NCBI RefSeq assembly: GCF_001714725.1 | Contig: NZ_CP016447.1 | Location: 62,001 to 126,000, forward strand | Length of the DNA stretch: 64,000 nucleotides | Source: Acidovorax sp. RAC01 | GTDB taxonomy: Bacteria > Pseudomonadota > Gammaproteobacteria > Burkholderiales > Burkholderiaceae_C | Direction of reading: 5' to 3' | In this document: piece by piece, positions 46,276 through 55,544 of the stretch | Layout of the letters: every line of letters starts with the position of its first letter | Position numbering within the stretch: position 1 is the stretch's first letter | Notes under the pieces: model-generated | The model's database searches: none | The model's input: only the letters and a program-made list of their open reading frames with translations | Told to the model about the DNA's origin: nothing | Position numbers and translations under genes: made by a program

Positions 46276-47538
46276 TCACAGCCGCTGCGAAATCTCCAGC
46301 AGCGGCTTGATACTGGAACCAAAACGGCTCATCAAAGCGTGGTTCTGCTCCAGTTGGCTATACGGCAGGTACCGGATTCCCAACTCCGAAACGCGGGAGA
46401 ATGCAGGCCTTTGAAGTTGTTCAGCGACCTTGTCTCTGCGATTGTCTGGAGCCACAAGAAACAATGCACAGTTGACTGCAACCGACGTGCCCAAGGCCAG
46501 GTCGAGCATTCGCACGATCCCCGAATAGATGGACGTGGTGTGCTCGACTTCAAATGCGGCCGCGACCTGCGATGTCTGAGTATCAATCCATACGACATCA
46601 ATGAGTCGAATCGACTCCAGTCCCCTGTCCACGCTGGCAGGCAACTGCGCCAGACATCCGTCTCCCAAAAGGCCGCTGCCGTAGGAGCGACCCCGGTCGT
46701 TGGACGCTATCCAGACATCAAACCCGAGAGACTTGCCCAGATCGCGCAATGAAGCCTGAATACCCGTGTGGGTCGCATCGCTTTCGGTCGCCTGGGACAT
46801 CTCCCGTTGCGATGCGGTGGATTCCAGCCGCACACGTTCAAGGTCTTCTTGCCAGAGTGTCGCCGTCGCCGCATCCATTGCTTGTGGCGGCGCTGCATAT
46901 CGGCCACTGCCAATGTCAAACATGAGTCCCGCAATCGCACCGAGATCATTCGATAGTTTCAGCCGGTACTGCGCGTTCAAGCGCAGCAAGCCCTCCCGCA
47001 TAGAGAGATAGTGGTCCCAACGTCCGAGCTTCACGCGCCCGCCAGTCACTGCGTTGAAACCATTGACAATGGCAGTGTTAAAGGGAGAGAGCAGCGTTGG
47101 GTGGATGAAATACAGCAAGTTGGCGACTGCTGGGCCCAAGCCTTTGATGCCGATTGCATCGATGCGCTGTATGGCGGCAACGACGTCTTCTGCGCAATCG
47201 CAGTGATCGCAGGTGTGAAGGAGATCTGCGAAGGCGAGCTGGTTACTCGTGTTCTCGTAGATGTCCGGAATCCTCAGCTTGGGTTTCCAGAGGAACGCGT
47301 GGTCCGCACCTTTGAAAATTTGGCGCTGCTCTGCCACGGAACCCACGATCGTCTCCAGCGAGGAGCCTCGGTAGGCGTTGCCAAACGTTCCTCCCCGGAT
47401 GTCCTCCACCACCTGTGCAATGCCTCTGCGTATGGAGCGGAAGTTCTTGATCCTCTGATCCCACAGGAACCAGCTGTTGTAGGTGCTGCTCGGATCCGCC
47501 TTCCAGCAGTCAATAAGGGTTGCAAAGGGGTCATGCAT
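46276..47538 (-). CDS. Nuclease-like protein coupled to copS
   Basis: A 420-residue soluble protein without close characterised relatives that I know. The N-terminal half has a helix-hairpin-helix-like IDAIGIKGLGPAVANLLYF and reads like a DNA-binding scaffold. The C-terminal half has IDVVWIDTQTSQVAAAFEVE followed by HTTSIYSGIVRMLDL, compatible with a PD-(D/E)xK fold whose last motif is ExE as in BamHI. The ATG at 47538 overlaps the copS stop by 8 bp (ATGCATGA), so it is translated together with the copper sensor kinase. No methyltransferase gene is present. Nuclease function is inferred. Confidence 0.6.
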   Translation of the reverse strand: MHDPFATLIDCWKADPSSTYNSWFLWDQRIKNFRSIRRGIAQVVEDIRGGTFGNAYRGSSLETIVGSVAEQRQIFKGADHAFLWKPKLRIPDIYENTSNQLAFADLLHTCDHCDCAEDVVAAIQRIDAIGIKGLGPAVANLLYFIHPTLLSPFNTAIVNGFNAVTGGRVKLGRWDHYLSMREGLLRLNAQYRLKLSNDLGAIAGLMFDIGSGRYAAPPQAMDAATATLWQEDLERVRLESTASQREMSQATESDATHTGIQASLRDLGKSLGFDVWIASNDRGRSYGSGLLGDGCLAQLPASVDRGLESIRLIDVVWIDTQTSQVAAAFEVEHTTSIYSGIVRMLDLALGTSVAVNCALFLVAPDNRRDKVAEQLQRPAFSRVSELGIRYLPYSQLEQNHALMSRFGSSIKPLLEISQRL

Positions 47539-48937
47539 TTGTCGTGAAGTGCTTGCCAATGGTCTGTGCACTGGGGAAATACATCGAAAAACAGGTCCTG
47601 CCATCGGCCGAACTCACTGAGATGCGGCCCCGGTGTGCATGAACAATCGCCTGGGTGATGGACAAGCCCAAGCCTGCACCGTCGGAATCCAGTTGCTTGC
47701 GCGACTTGTCTGCCCGAAAGAAGCGGTCGAAAAGGCGGGGGATCATCTGCGCGTCGATGGAAGGTCCAGTGTTGACTACATCCACGGTGGTTCCGTGAAC
47801 GTCCCCTTGAATGTCAACGACCACCTGTTCTCCAGGGGGGGTATAGCGAATGGCGTTGGACAGGAGATTGCTCAGCGCCCGGCGAAGCATCAACCGGTCG
47901 CCAGTGATCTCCGCCGTTCCGATCAGTTGCAGCCGGACCCGCTTTTCTTCGGCAAGTGCCTCGTAGAAATCAAACAAGGCCTGTGCTTCATCATGAACTG
48001 CGATTCTCTCCGTGCTGGGAAGAATAAGCCCGTGGTCAGCCTTGGCCAGGAACAACATGTCAGCCACCATGCGGGCCAAACGCTGGTACTCCTCGGCGTT
48101 GGAGGCCAGTATGTCCTGGTACTCCTCGGAGGAGCGAGCTTGGCTAAGCGTGACCTGGGTCTGCGTCATCAGATTGTTGATGGGCGTTCGCAGCTCGTGA
48201 GCCAGGTCCGAAGAAAACTCGGACAGCCGGTCGAACTCCTCCTTGAGCCGCCGGAGCATCTCGTTGAGAGTGGTCGCCAAGTCTGCCATTTCCACTGGAA
48301 ACTCCTGGGTTGGCATCCGCTCGTCCAGTCGCTGTGCCGTGATGGCCATGGCGCGAGATCTCATGGCCCGAAGGGGGGCCAAGCCATTCTTTGCGGCCCA
48401 CCAGCCCAGGACCCCGGCCACTAGAGTGGCCAACGCCACATAGCCCACAAGCACCCAAATCAATTCGTACATGAAGTGCTTGTGGTGGGCAATGTCTACA
48501 GCTACCCAGACCTGCAGCGGCGGCTCGGCGGAACCCGGCAACGTCACGAGTGCCGACATCCCTCGGTATTCCCGCCCCTTCGTTTTCCAGGAGGCAACCC
48601 CCAGGCGGGCCCTCTGGGCCAGGGCATGGAGATCATCTGGAAACTGGAAACCCGTGGTCGCGTAAAGCGGGTCCTTGTCACGGAAAACGCTGACAAAAAG
48701 GCCCTCGTGGCTGTGCAAAACGTCGTCCAGCCGAATTTTGAGGTCCTGCGGTGACGTGGATTTTCCTATCACCTCACGTGTGAGGTGGATCTTGTCGCGC
48801 AGGGCATCGCGATCCAGTTCCACAAAATGGCGATCGATAGAAATGGCGACGATGGTCCCCAAGCCAACGAGCACAAGCCCAGAAGCCAGCGTAAAAAAGG
48901 CCGTCAGCCGTGTCGTCAGCGAGTGCCGGGCTTTCAC
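47531..48937 (-). CDS. copS: Heavy-metal sensor histidine kinase CopS/CusS
   Basis: Inner-membrane kinase sensing periplasmic copper. The 468 residues have TM1 near 12-32, a periplasmic sensor region with His ([11 protein letters not shown]), TM2 near 160-180, HAMP, H-box [21 protein letters not shown]-box [12 protein letters not shown] and [10 protein letters not shown]. The GTG at 48937 overlaps the copR stop (GTGA). It is followed by a coupled nuclease-like gene. Assignment to copper rather than another metal rests on context and on the copper operon facing copR. Confidence 0.92.
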   Translation of the reverse strand: MKARHSLTTRLTAFFTLASGLVLVGLGTIVAISIDRHFVELDRDALRDKIHLTREVIGKSTSPQDLKIRLDDVLHSHEGLFVSVFRDKDPLYATTGFQFPDDLHALAQRARLGVASWKTKGREYRGMSALVTLPGSAEPPLQVWVAVDIAHHKHFMYELIWVLVGYVALATLVAGVLGWWAAKNGLAPLRAMRSRAMAITAQRLDERMPTQEFPVEMADLATTLNEMLRRLKEEFDRLSEFSSDLAHELRTPINNLMTQTQVTLSQARSSEEYQDILASNAEEYQRLARMVADMLFLAKADHGLILPSTERIAVHDEAQALFDFYEALAEEKRVRLQLIGTAEITGDRLMLRRALSNLLSNAIRYTPPGEQVVVDIQGDVHGTTVDVVNTGPSIDAQMIPRLFDRFFRADKSRKQLDSDGAGLGLSITQAIVHAHRGRISVSSADGRTCFSMYFPSAQTIGKHFTTNA

Positions 48938-49620
48938 GGAATCTCCTGTGGCGCTTCAAGCACATACCCCATGCCTCGCACCGTCTGGATCAGTTTGGCG
49001 TCATAGGCATCGTCAATTTTGGCCCGAAGCCTACGCATTGCCACCTCGACCACGTTGGAGTCGCTGTCGAAATTCATATCCCACACCTGCGACGCGATCA
49101 GAGAGCGAGGCAAAACCTCTCCTTGGCGACGCATCAGCAGTTCCAGCAGACCGAATTCCTTGGGCGTGAGGTCGACGCGTTTGCCGGACCTGCTGACTCT
49201 CCGCCGCAGAAGATCCAGTTCAAGATCGGCCACCTGCAGAATGGTCACCTCGGCGCCACTACGGCCGCGCCGCAGTATGGTCCGGGCCCTTGCCAGCAAT
49301 TCGGCAAAAGAAAACGGCTTGACCAGATAGTCGTCTGCGCCTAATTCCAGCCCCTTGATCCGGTCTTGCACCTGATCCTTGGCCGTGAGAAATAGCACGG
49401 GCATCTCAAGGCCACGGCGACGCATATTGGTGAGGACCTGCCAGCCGTCCATCCGAGGAAGCATCACATCCAGGATTACCAGATCGTAGTCTTCCTCTTG
49501 AACCATACGCAGACCATCGACACCGTTGTGGACTAGATCAGCGTTGAATCCCGCTTCCCGCAAGCCTTGGCGCAGGTACTCCCCGGTTTTGATTTCGTCC
49601 TCAACGATCAGTATCTTCAC
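48934..49620 (-). CDS. copR: Heavy-metal response regulator CopR/CusR
   Basis: OmpR-type regulator, 228 residues. Receiver domain with acidic pair after KILIVEDE, phospho-Asp in [13 protein letters not shown], Lys in [14 protein letters not shown]; winged helix with [20 protein letters not shown] and [10 protein letters not shown], the signature of heavy-metal regulators. The GTG start at 49620 is set by AAGGAGG and by the normal N-terminus. A palindrome at 49683-49698 in the divergent promoter is the likely binding site. It overlaps copS. Confidence 0.94.
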   Translation of the reverse strand: MKILIVEDEIKTGEYLRQGLREAGFNADLVHNGVDGLRMVQEEDYDLVILDVMLPRMDGWQVLTNMRRRGLEMPVLFLTAKDQVQDRIKGLELGADDYLVKPFSFAELLARARTILRRGRSGAEVTILQVADLELDLLRRRVSRSGKRVDLTPKEFGLLELLMRRQGEVLPRSLIASQVWDMNFDSDSNVVEVAMRRLRAKIDDAYDAKLIQTVRGMGYVLEAPQEIP

Positions 49621-49682
49621 GAGACCTCCTTGGCGCTGCGAGTGGCCGCCAGTGTGCCCGCAGATTTGCGCCTTTCTTGAAC

Positions 49683-49698
49683 ATGACAAAGATGTAAT
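49683..49698. promoter_or_regulatory. CopR/CusR-type box
   Basis: atgaca-aaga-tgtaat is an inverted repeat with arms atnaca/tgtnat, close to the copper boxes bound by CopR, PcoR and CusR regulators. It lies 63 bp from copR and 68 bp from the divergent copper operon at 49766. Confidence 0.65.
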
Positions 49699-49765
49699 TG
49701 AGGCGTTATCTATTTGGAAGCCATTGACTCACACAATGCGTTGCATCAAAACGCATGGTGAATCT

Positions 49766-50083
49766 ATGAGAAATTCCTGGCTTTCACGACTTAACTCAAT
49801 CCCCTGGCTGGCCGCTGCACTGCTGGCGCCTTCGCTAGCCTTTGCTCAGATGCCAGACGGTGCACCCCCGAAAGTGGACTACCAACTTTCGTACCGATCA
49901 GCTCTGACAGGCTATGAGGTCTACAAAGAGCAATCCGTCCAGCCCTGGAAGGCTGCCAACGACAAGGTAGGCGAAATTGGAGGATGGCGCGCCTATGCCA
50001 AGGAAATGCGCCAGCCCGCACCCGCAGCGGACCAGGGCCAACCAGCCCAAGGCCATGACGCACACCACGGGGGCAAACAATGA
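49766..50083 (+). CDS. Small secreted protein heading the copper oxidase operon
   Basis: A 105-residue precursor with a signal peptide (SIPWLAAALLAPSLAFAQ). The mature part VDYQLSYRSALTGYEVYKEQ is conserved-looking, and the C-terminus is His-rich (GHDAHHGGKQ). I do not recognise a named family. It overlaps the TolC-like gene by 4 bp (ATGA) and is the first gene behind the CopR box, so copper-induced expression is likely. Confidence 0.72.
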   Translation: MRNSWLSRLNSIPWLAAALLAPSLAFAQMPDGAPPKVDYQLSYRSALTGYEVYKEQSVQPWKAANDKVGEIGGWRAYAKEMRQPAPAADQGQPAQGHDAHHGGKQ

Positions 50084-51513
50084 TCCGTACCCTTCGCATG
50101 CCCCGCGCCAAACTAGTGATCGCTGTTGCCGCAGTGGCGGTCTTGTCTGGCTGCGCCAGCGTGAATCTGGAGCAAAACCTCTCCAGCGCCAACGCGGCGA
50201 CAAGCGGTTTCACGGACGGCGGACTTACTCTGGCCCGGGACCGGAATGAGCAAGATGCCTTGCGCCAACGCGCCTCGGACCTGTTGGCCAAACCGCTCAG
50301 TCAACAAGATGCCGTTCAACTCGCTCTGGTCAATAGCCCGTCCCTGCAAGCCATCGTGGCTCAAAACTGGGCGGACGCTTCCACGGCGGCCCAGTCCGGC
50401 CGCATCGCCAACCCTATTCTGAGCCTGGAGCGCGTTCGGCTAGGCAGCGAGACGGAGATCGGACGCCTCCTTTCCTTCGGTCTGCTTGACCTGCTGACCT
50501 TGCCCATGCGCAAAGGTATCGCCGAGCAGCGTGTCAAACAGACTCAGCTGCGCCTCAGCAGCGATGTAGTGGACCAGGTGACCCAAGTGCGCCAAGCCTG
50601 GGTCCGCGCTGTTGCCGCGCAACAGACGTTGACTTACACCCAACAGGTTGTCGCAAGCGCCCAAGCCAGCGCCGAGTTGGCCAAGCGCATGCAGGCAGTC
50701 GGTAATTTCAACAAGCTTGACCGTGCACGCCAGCAAGCGTTCTATGCCGACACAGCGACCCAGCTGGCCACCGCCCAGCACGGGGTCACAGCGGCCCGTG
50801 AAGAGCTGGTGCGGATGCTGGGCCTTGATGACAACCAAGCCCAGCAGCTCAAGTTGCCTGAGCGCCTGCCGACGCTGCCCAAGGAGCCGCTGTCCCCAGC
50901 AGATGCTGGCCGTCAGGCGTCCAAGGGGCGGCTGGATCTTCAGATCGCGAAGGCCGACTATGACGCAGCCGCACGCGCGCAAGGCTGGAACACGATCACG
51001 ACCTTCACGGACATTGAACTGGGTGTACGGCGCGACTCTGTCTTCGATGCAGCCGAGAACACCCACTCGACGCGGCGCGGCTTCGAGATCAGTCTGCAGC
51101 TGCCGATCTTCGATTGGGGGGGCATGCGACGCGATTCCATGAACGCGCAAACCCTGGCCGCTGCCAACCGCCTGGAGGCCACAGCCCGCGCGGCGGGCTC
51201 GAACTTGCGCGAGAGCTATTCCGCGTACCGCACGGCGTATGACATCGCGCGCCACCACCGCGACGAGGTGATCCCTCTGCGAAAAACCATTTCTGAAGAA
51301 AACCAGCTTCGCTACAACGGGATGCTGATCAGCGTCTTTGAGTTGCTTGCCGACTCCCGCGACCAGGTGAACTCAGTGATGGCGGCTCTGAACGCCGAAC
51401 AGCAGTTTTGGCTAGCGGACGCAGCCCTTCAAGCCTCCCTCATCGGCAAACCCACCAGCGCAGGTGTCTCGGGCGGTGGCGCAGCCGCAGCCGAAGCTGG
51501 TGCAGGTCACTGA
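50080..51513 (+). CDS. TolC-family outer-membrane lipoprotein
   Basis: A 477-residue precursor with lipobox LSGCAS, followed by the tandem helical repeats of TolC channels (SQQDAVQLALVNSPSLQAIV and LADSRDQVNSVMAALNAEQQ). It ends in a Gly/Ala-rich tail. It lies between the small secreted protein and the multicopper oxidase. No RND pump or adaptor gene accompanies it, unlike cusC; it may serve another pump or have a separate periplasmic copper role. Confidence 0.87.
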   Translation: MIRTLRMPRAKLVIAVAAVAVLSGCASVNLEQNLSSANAATSGFTDGGLTLARDRNEQDALRQRASDLLAKPLSQQDAVQLALVNSPSLQAIVAQNWADASTAAQSGRIANPILSLERVRLGSETEIGRLLSFGLLDLLTLPMRKGIAEQRVKQTQLRLSSDVVDQVTQVRQAWVRAVAAQQTLTYTQQVVASAQASAELAKRMQAVGNFNKLDRARQQAFYADTATQLATAQHGVTAAREELVRMLGLDDNQAQQLKLPERLPTLPKEPLSPADAGRQASKGRLDLQIAKADYDAAARAQGWNTITTFTDIELGVRRDSVFDAAENTHSTRRGFEISLQLPIFDWGGMRRDSMNAQTLAAANRLEATARAAGSNLRESYSAYRTAYDIARHHRDEVIPLRKTISEENQLRYNGMLISVFELLADSRDQVNSVMAALNAEQQFWLADAALQASLIGKPTSAGVSGGGAAAAEAGAGH

Positions 51514-51531
51514 TCCCTCAAGGAAACCAAC

Positions 51532-52944
51532 ATGAATTCAAGAAGAGATTTTTTCCGATTTGCTGGCATTGCTGGGGGGGCTGTGGCCGCAGCGAGTGTG
51601 AGCCGGGTGGCGATGGCCGCTCTGCCAGAGCCAGTGTTCCAGACGAGTGCAGACACCATGGCGCCGCTGGTGCCCAATTCGGGGCGCCCCTACAACCCCG
51701 TGGTCACGCTCAACGGCTGGACGCTGCCGTGGCGCATGAACCAGGGGGTCAAAGAGTTCCACTTGGTGGCAGAACCCGTGGTGCGCGAAATGGCGCCCGG
51801 TTTCAAGGCCCACCTGTGGGGATACAACGGCCAGAGCCCAGGTCCCACCATCGAGGTGGTGGAAGGCGACCGCGTCCGCATTTTTGTGACCAACAAACTG
51901 CCCGAGCACACCAGTATCCACTGGCACGGGCAGCGTTTGCCTAATGGCATGGACGGCGTGGCGGGCTTGAATCAGCCAGCGATCCAGTCCGGCAAAACCT
52001 TCGTCTACGAGTTCGTTGCGCGCCGTCCGGGGACATTCATGTACCACCCCCATGCCGACGAAATGACCCAGATGGCCATGGGCATGATGGGTTTTTGGAT
52101 CACGCATCCCAAGACCAAACATCCGCTGATCGACGAAGTGAACCGGGACTTCTGTTTCCTCCTGAGCGCCTACGACATCGAGCCCGGCGCCGCGACGCCC
52201 AAGGTCGCGGAAATGCTGAACTTCAATTTGTGGACCTGGAACAGCCGCATCTTTCCTGGCATCGATTCCTTGAACGTCCGGCTCAATGACAAGGTGCGGA
52301 TTCGCATCGGTAATCTCACCATGACCAACCACCCGATGCATTTGCACGGACACGAGTTTCTGGTAACGGGCACGGACGGCGGTCCCACGCCCAAGAGCAC
52401 CCGTCTCTATGAAGTGACAACCGACGTGGCCGTGGGCCAGATGCGCCAGATTGAGTTCCTCGCGGACGAAGAAGGCGACTGGGCGTTCCACTGCCACAAG
52501 AGCCACCACACCATGAATGCAATGGGTCACGACATTCCCACCATGATTGGCGTGGACCACCGCGGCGTTGCCAAGAAGATCAACAACCTGATCCCCGACT
52601 ACATGGTCATGGGCGAGCGCGGCATGGCAGACATGACGGAAATGGAAATGCCCATTCCGGACAACACCATCCCGATGATGACCGGAGAAGGCCCGTTCGG
52701 CTCGGTCGAAATGGGCGGAATGTTCAGCGTCCTCAAAGTACGCCGCGACCAGAAGCCGGGCGACTACAAAAACCCGGGTTGGTACAAAAACCCGGAGGGC
52801 ACGGTGGCCTACGAGTACACCGGTCCGATGGCGGAGCCTGCCCGCTTCAAGGCGGAAGGCGGCCAATCCATGCCCCGCAAAGAGAAGTCCAGTTCGGACA
52901 CCGTCGTCAAGGTCAAAAAGCCGTCCTCGCACGGCGGCCACTGA
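51532..52944 (+). CDS. Periplasmic multicopper oxidase
   Basis: Laccase-like enzyme that probably oxidises Cu(I) in the periplasm. The 470-residue precursor has a Tat signal (SRRDFFRFAGIAGGAVAAAS). Four copper motifs are visible: HWHGQRLPNGMDG, FMYHPHADEMT, NHPMHLHGHEF and WAFHCHKSHHTMNAMGH. A Met-rich region follows (MADMTEMEMPIPDNTIPMM), as in copper-tolerance oxidases. Length is shorter than classical CopA (about 600). A cupredoxin gene follows, a possible electron partner. Confidence 0.95.
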   Translation: MNSRRDFFRFAGIAGGAVAAASVSRVAMAALPEPVFQTSADTMAPLVPNSGRPYNPVVTLNGWTLPWRMNQGVKEFHLVAEPVVREMAPGFKAHLWGYNGQSPGPTIEVVEGDRVRIFVTNKLPEHTSIHWHGQRLPNGMDGVAGLNQPAIQSGKTFVYEFVARRPGTFMYHPHADEMTQMAMGMMGFWITHPKTKHPLIDEVNRDFCFLLSAYDIEPGAATPKVAEMLNFNLWTWNSRIFPGIDSLNVRLNDKVRIRIGNLTMTNHPMHLHGHEFLVTGTDGGPTPKSTRLYEVTTDVAVGQMRQIEFLADEEGDWAFHCHKSHHTMNAMGHDIPTMIGVDHRGVAKKINNLIPDYMVMGERGMADMTEMEMPIPDNTIPMMTGEGPFGSVEMGGMFSVLKVRRDQKPGDYKNPGWYKNPEGTVAYEYTGPMAEPARFKAEGGQSMPRKEKSSSDTVVKVKKPSSHGGH

Positions 52945-52979
52945 TCGCCTGCTTTCCCCATCAACAACCCAAGGTAAAT

Positions 52980-53483
52980 ATGAAACGCACCCTTTCCCTG
53001 ATCGCTGCCTCAACCCTGGTGGCTCTGTCTTTCAACAGCTTTGCGGGTGGCAACCACGGTGGTGGTCACGACGGCGGCGGCGCCCACGGCCATGGCAGCG
53101 CTGAATCAGCTATTGGCCAGCCCGGCAAAGCTGCCAAGGTGACCCGTACGATCAACGTGGACATGGCGGACACCATGCGCTTCACGCCTGCAGCGATTTC
53201 CGTCAAGCAGGGCGAAACGGTCAAGTTCGTGATCAAGAACAGTGGCCAGGTCAAACACGAGTTCAGCTTGGGCACCGATGCCGAACTCAAGGAACACTAC
53301 GAGACGATGAAGAAGTTCCCGGATATGGAGCATGACGAACCCAGCAAAGTGTCGCTGGCCCCAGGCAAGCAAGGCGAAATCATCTGGCAGTTCACAAAGG
53401 CTGGTGAAGTCAAGTTTGCCTGCCTTTACCCAGGCCATTACGACGCGGGCATGAAGGGCCAGGTCACGGTGGTGAAGAAGTAA
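52980..53483 (+). CDS. Periplasmic cupredoxin (plastocyanin-like)
   Basis: A 167-residue precursor with a signal peptide (ending NSFAGG), a His/Gly-rich linker (HGGGHDGGGAHGHGS) and one cupredoxin domain. Copper ligands are visible as His in QVKHEFSLG and Cys, His and Met in FACLYPGHYDAGMKG. The blue copper fold suggests electron transfer or copper binding. It lies 35 bp after the multicopper oxidase and 38 bp before a CusF-like gene. Confidence 0.92.
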   Translation: MKRTLSLIAASTLVALSFNSFAGGNHGGGHDGGGAHGHGSAESAIGQPGKAAKVTRTINVDMADTMRFTPAAISVKQGETVKFVIKNSGQVKHEFSLGTDAELKEHYETMKKFPDMEHDEPSKVSLAPGKQGEIIWQFTKAGEVKFACLYPGHYDAGMKGQVTVVKK

Positions 53484-53521
53484 GCGGAAAAGCCTTCTAC
53501 GCGATTGAACAAGGAGTTCCT

Positions 53522-53863
53522 ATGAAAAACGCAAACAGTCTTTTGATCGGCGCCATGTTGTCGCTGGCCGCACTCATGCCGTTGTCAGCCACGGCGCAAG
53601 CCTCTGGAGACGCCGGAAGAGCCGCAACCACGGCCGCAGCCTCCATGACCGATGGAGAGGTGCGCAAGATCGACAAGGACGCCGGAAAAATCACCATCAA
53701 GCATGGCGACATCAAGCACTTGGAGATGCCGGGGATGACCATGGTGTTCACAGCCAAGGACAAGGCCCTGCTCGACAAGGCGCAGGCCGGCGACAAGATC
53801 CGCTTCATGGTGATCAACGAGGGCGGAAAGATGGTCGTCACTGCCATCGAGCCTGCCAAGTAA
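53522..53863 (+). CDS. CusF-like periplasmic copper-binding protein
   Basis: A 113-residue precursor with a signal peptide (ALMPLSATAQA). The mature domain has GEVRKIDKDAGKITIKHGDI and HLEMPGMTMVF, the small OB-fold CusF pattern with His and MxM ligands; the Trp of E. coli CusF is not seen at this site. It would buffer Cu(I)/Ag(I) in the periplasm. It belongs to the same plus-strand copper operon, and a second CusF domain in this region is fused to CusB. Confidence 0.9.
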   Translation: MKNANSLLIGAMLSLAALMPLSATAQASGDAGRAATTAAASMTDGEVRKIDKDAGKITIKHGDIKHLEMPGMTMVFTAKDKALLDKAQAGDKIRFMVINEGGKMVVTAIEPAK

Positions 53864-53941
53864 GCGCAAAAAGTGTCTCGCTACGCCCTCAAGAAAAGGG
53901 GGCGTTCTTCTGTTCGCACGTCAACCCACCAAGGAAAAATC

Positions 53942-54235
53942 ATGAAAACGCTCCTTATTGCCCTCGCCATGACAGCAGCATCGTCCGCATTCGCCGCTGG
54001 CGACACCCAGGAAGCCACGCCCTATACCAACTCCAAGGCGCAAGCGCATGGCGAAGACCACAAGAAAGCCCGTCCTGCAACCGGTGTGAAGCAGATCAAG
54101 GATGGCGGTACAGCGCGAGGTGAAGGCTCTGGCCTTGCGGACACCAGCAAGGCCGAAGCCCGTGGTCAGGAAAAGGCCAATGCGCGTGAAGCCATGCCGC
54201 ACAAGGAAGCCACTCCGGGCTCCACGCCTAAGTAA
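53942..54235 (+). CDS. Small secreted hydrophilic protein at the end of the copper operon
   Basis: A 97-residue precursor with a signal peptide (MKTLLIALAMTAASSAFAAG). The mature part is rich in Lys, Ala, Glu and Gly (for example AHGEDHKKARPATGVKQIKD) and likely disordered; no family is recognised. It follows the CusF-like gene by 78 bp with a good ribosome site (AAGGA). A hairpin just after it may end the operon. Confidence 0.68.
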   Translation: MKTLLIALAMTAASSAFAAGDTQEATPYTNSKAQAHGEDHKKARPATGVKQIKDGGTARGEGSGLADTSKAEARGQEKANAREAMPHKEATPGSTPK

Positions 54236-54244
54236 TGCAAACAG

Positions 54245-54266
54245 GTGGGCCACAAGCGTGGCCCGC
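54245..54266 (+). terminator. Hairpin after the copper oxidase operon
   Basis: gggccac-aagc-gtggccc forms a 7-bp stem 10-15 bp after the last gene of the plus-strand copper operon. There is no T-run, so it is only a probable terminator. Confidence 0.45.
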
Positions 54267-54332
54267 CCAAGTACGGGCTGGCCGCAATCGTGGTGCAAGG
54301 TGATGGCTCTGCAAGCCACCTCACGGCCTAGT

Positions 54333-54645
54333 TCAATGCCCGCTCCGATGCACGTGTACGCCACGCATCCATGTCATGAGATCCAAATGACTGGTTGTCG
54401 GCTTGTTGGTTACCCCAGAGTGAGCGGGGGTGGCCTTGGCACCGCGACGCTTCGGTTTGACAAAGCTAGCACTGTGATTGGGGGCCGAGGGACTGTCTGC
54501 GGCGAGGTTTTCCAGAATCGCGCAATGGGCATGTTCGTCACCTGCGCACACAGAAACCAACTGCTCTAACGCCGATTTCATCTCGACAATTTCCCGTAGC
54601 TTCCGCCAAATGGCGCTCGGCTATCGCTTTTAACTGCCGACGGCG
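54333..54645 (-). pseudogene. Decayed MerR-family metal regulator (C-terminal part)
   Basis: In one frame the segment reads MKSALEQLVSVCAGDEHAHC then AILENLA, the C-terminal metal-binding end of MerR-family regulators (Cys pair, CxILxxL). The helix before it, RRRQLKAIAERHLAE, continues in a different frame, and both frames meet near 54600 (KLREIVEM in the downstream frame), indicating a frameshift. The N-terminal helix-turn-helix is missing. It is a broken relic, possibly of the regulator for the orphan MerR-type promoters in this region. Confidence 0.6.
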
Positions 54646-54830
54646 TGTGTCACCCCATTGCATTGGCCGATCCACTCCTTGATCTGGGGCCTGGAGTGTT
54701 AAGGTTGTTCGATTTGCCGATACCGTCTGGGTCAGGAAAACGCTGCCCAGCAATATCAAGCAAATGACAAGGATTCTTCGCACGGAGGAGCTGTACTCCA
54801 GCTGCCTGCCGGCGCCCTGAGCACTGCCAG

Positions 54831-55544
54831 TCAAATGCTGCGCTGATTCACCCGCTTTGACAACGCGTCTGCACTCTCGCGTCGCTCGCTATACCGATCC
54901 ACCAGATAGTCTGCACTATCGCGGGTCAGCAGCGTGAACTTCACCAGCTCTTCCATTACATCCACCACACGCTCGTAGTAGCTTGATGGCTTCATGCGGC
55001 CACTTTCGTCGAACTCCAAAAAGGCTTTTGCGACCGACGACTGGTTGGGGATGGTGATCATGCGCATCCACCGACCCAGTACCCGCATCTGATTGACGGC
55101 ATTGAACGACTGCGAGCCACCCGAGACTTCCATCACCGCCAGGGTCTTGCCCTGGGTCGGCCGCACGGCCCCCACGGACAGAGGTATCCAGTCGATCTGC
55201 ATCTTCAGGATGCCGGTCATCGCGCCATGGCGCTCCGGTGAGGTCCAGACCATGCCCTCCGCCCATTGGGCCAGCTCTCGCAACTCCACCACCTTCGGAT
55301 GGCTGTCGGGCTCTGCGTCCGGCAGTGGCAGCCCTCGCGGATCGTAGATGCGGGTTTCAGCACCGAGGGCGCGCAGCAGTCGCGCAGCCTCTTCGGTCAG
55401 CAATCGGCTATAGGAGCGCTCTCTCACAGAGCCGTAGAGCAGCAGGATGCGGGGTGCATGGGTAGAACGCTGTGCGGGCACCAGTCGCTCAAGATCGGCC
55501 TGCTCGAAGAGCGTGGCATCAACGTTGGGAAGATCCGGATTCAT
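54831..55544 (-). CDS. arsH: ArsH, NADPH-dependent flavin reductase / organoarsenical oxidase
   Basis: Flavoprotein that oxidises trivalent methyl and aryl arsenicals. The 237 residues show [18 protein letters not shown], the FMN-binding loop, and [20 protein letters not shown], family signatures. AAAGGA precedes the ATG. Its start overlaps the acr3 3' end by 26 bp. It is the last gene of arsR-arsC-acr3-arsH. Confidence 0.95.
   Translation of the reverse strand: MNPDLPNVDATLFEQADLERLVPAQRSTHAPRILLLYGSVRERSYSRLLTEEAARLLRALGAETRIYDPRGLPLPDAEPDSHPKVVELRELAQWAEGMVWTSPERHGAMTGILKMQIDWIPLSVGAVRPTQGKTLAVMEVSGGSQSFNAVNQMRVLGRWMRMITIPNQSSVAKAFLEFDESGRMKPSSYYERVVDVMEELVKFTLLTRDSADYLVDRYSERRESADALSKRVNQRSI

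Noticed and set aside
54538..54834. Minus-strand ORF with a signal-like segment (VRRILVICLILLGSVFL) after arsH
   Set aside because: It starts with TTG inside arsH, and its 3' half is the frameshifted MerR-type relic; I do not regard it as an intact gene.
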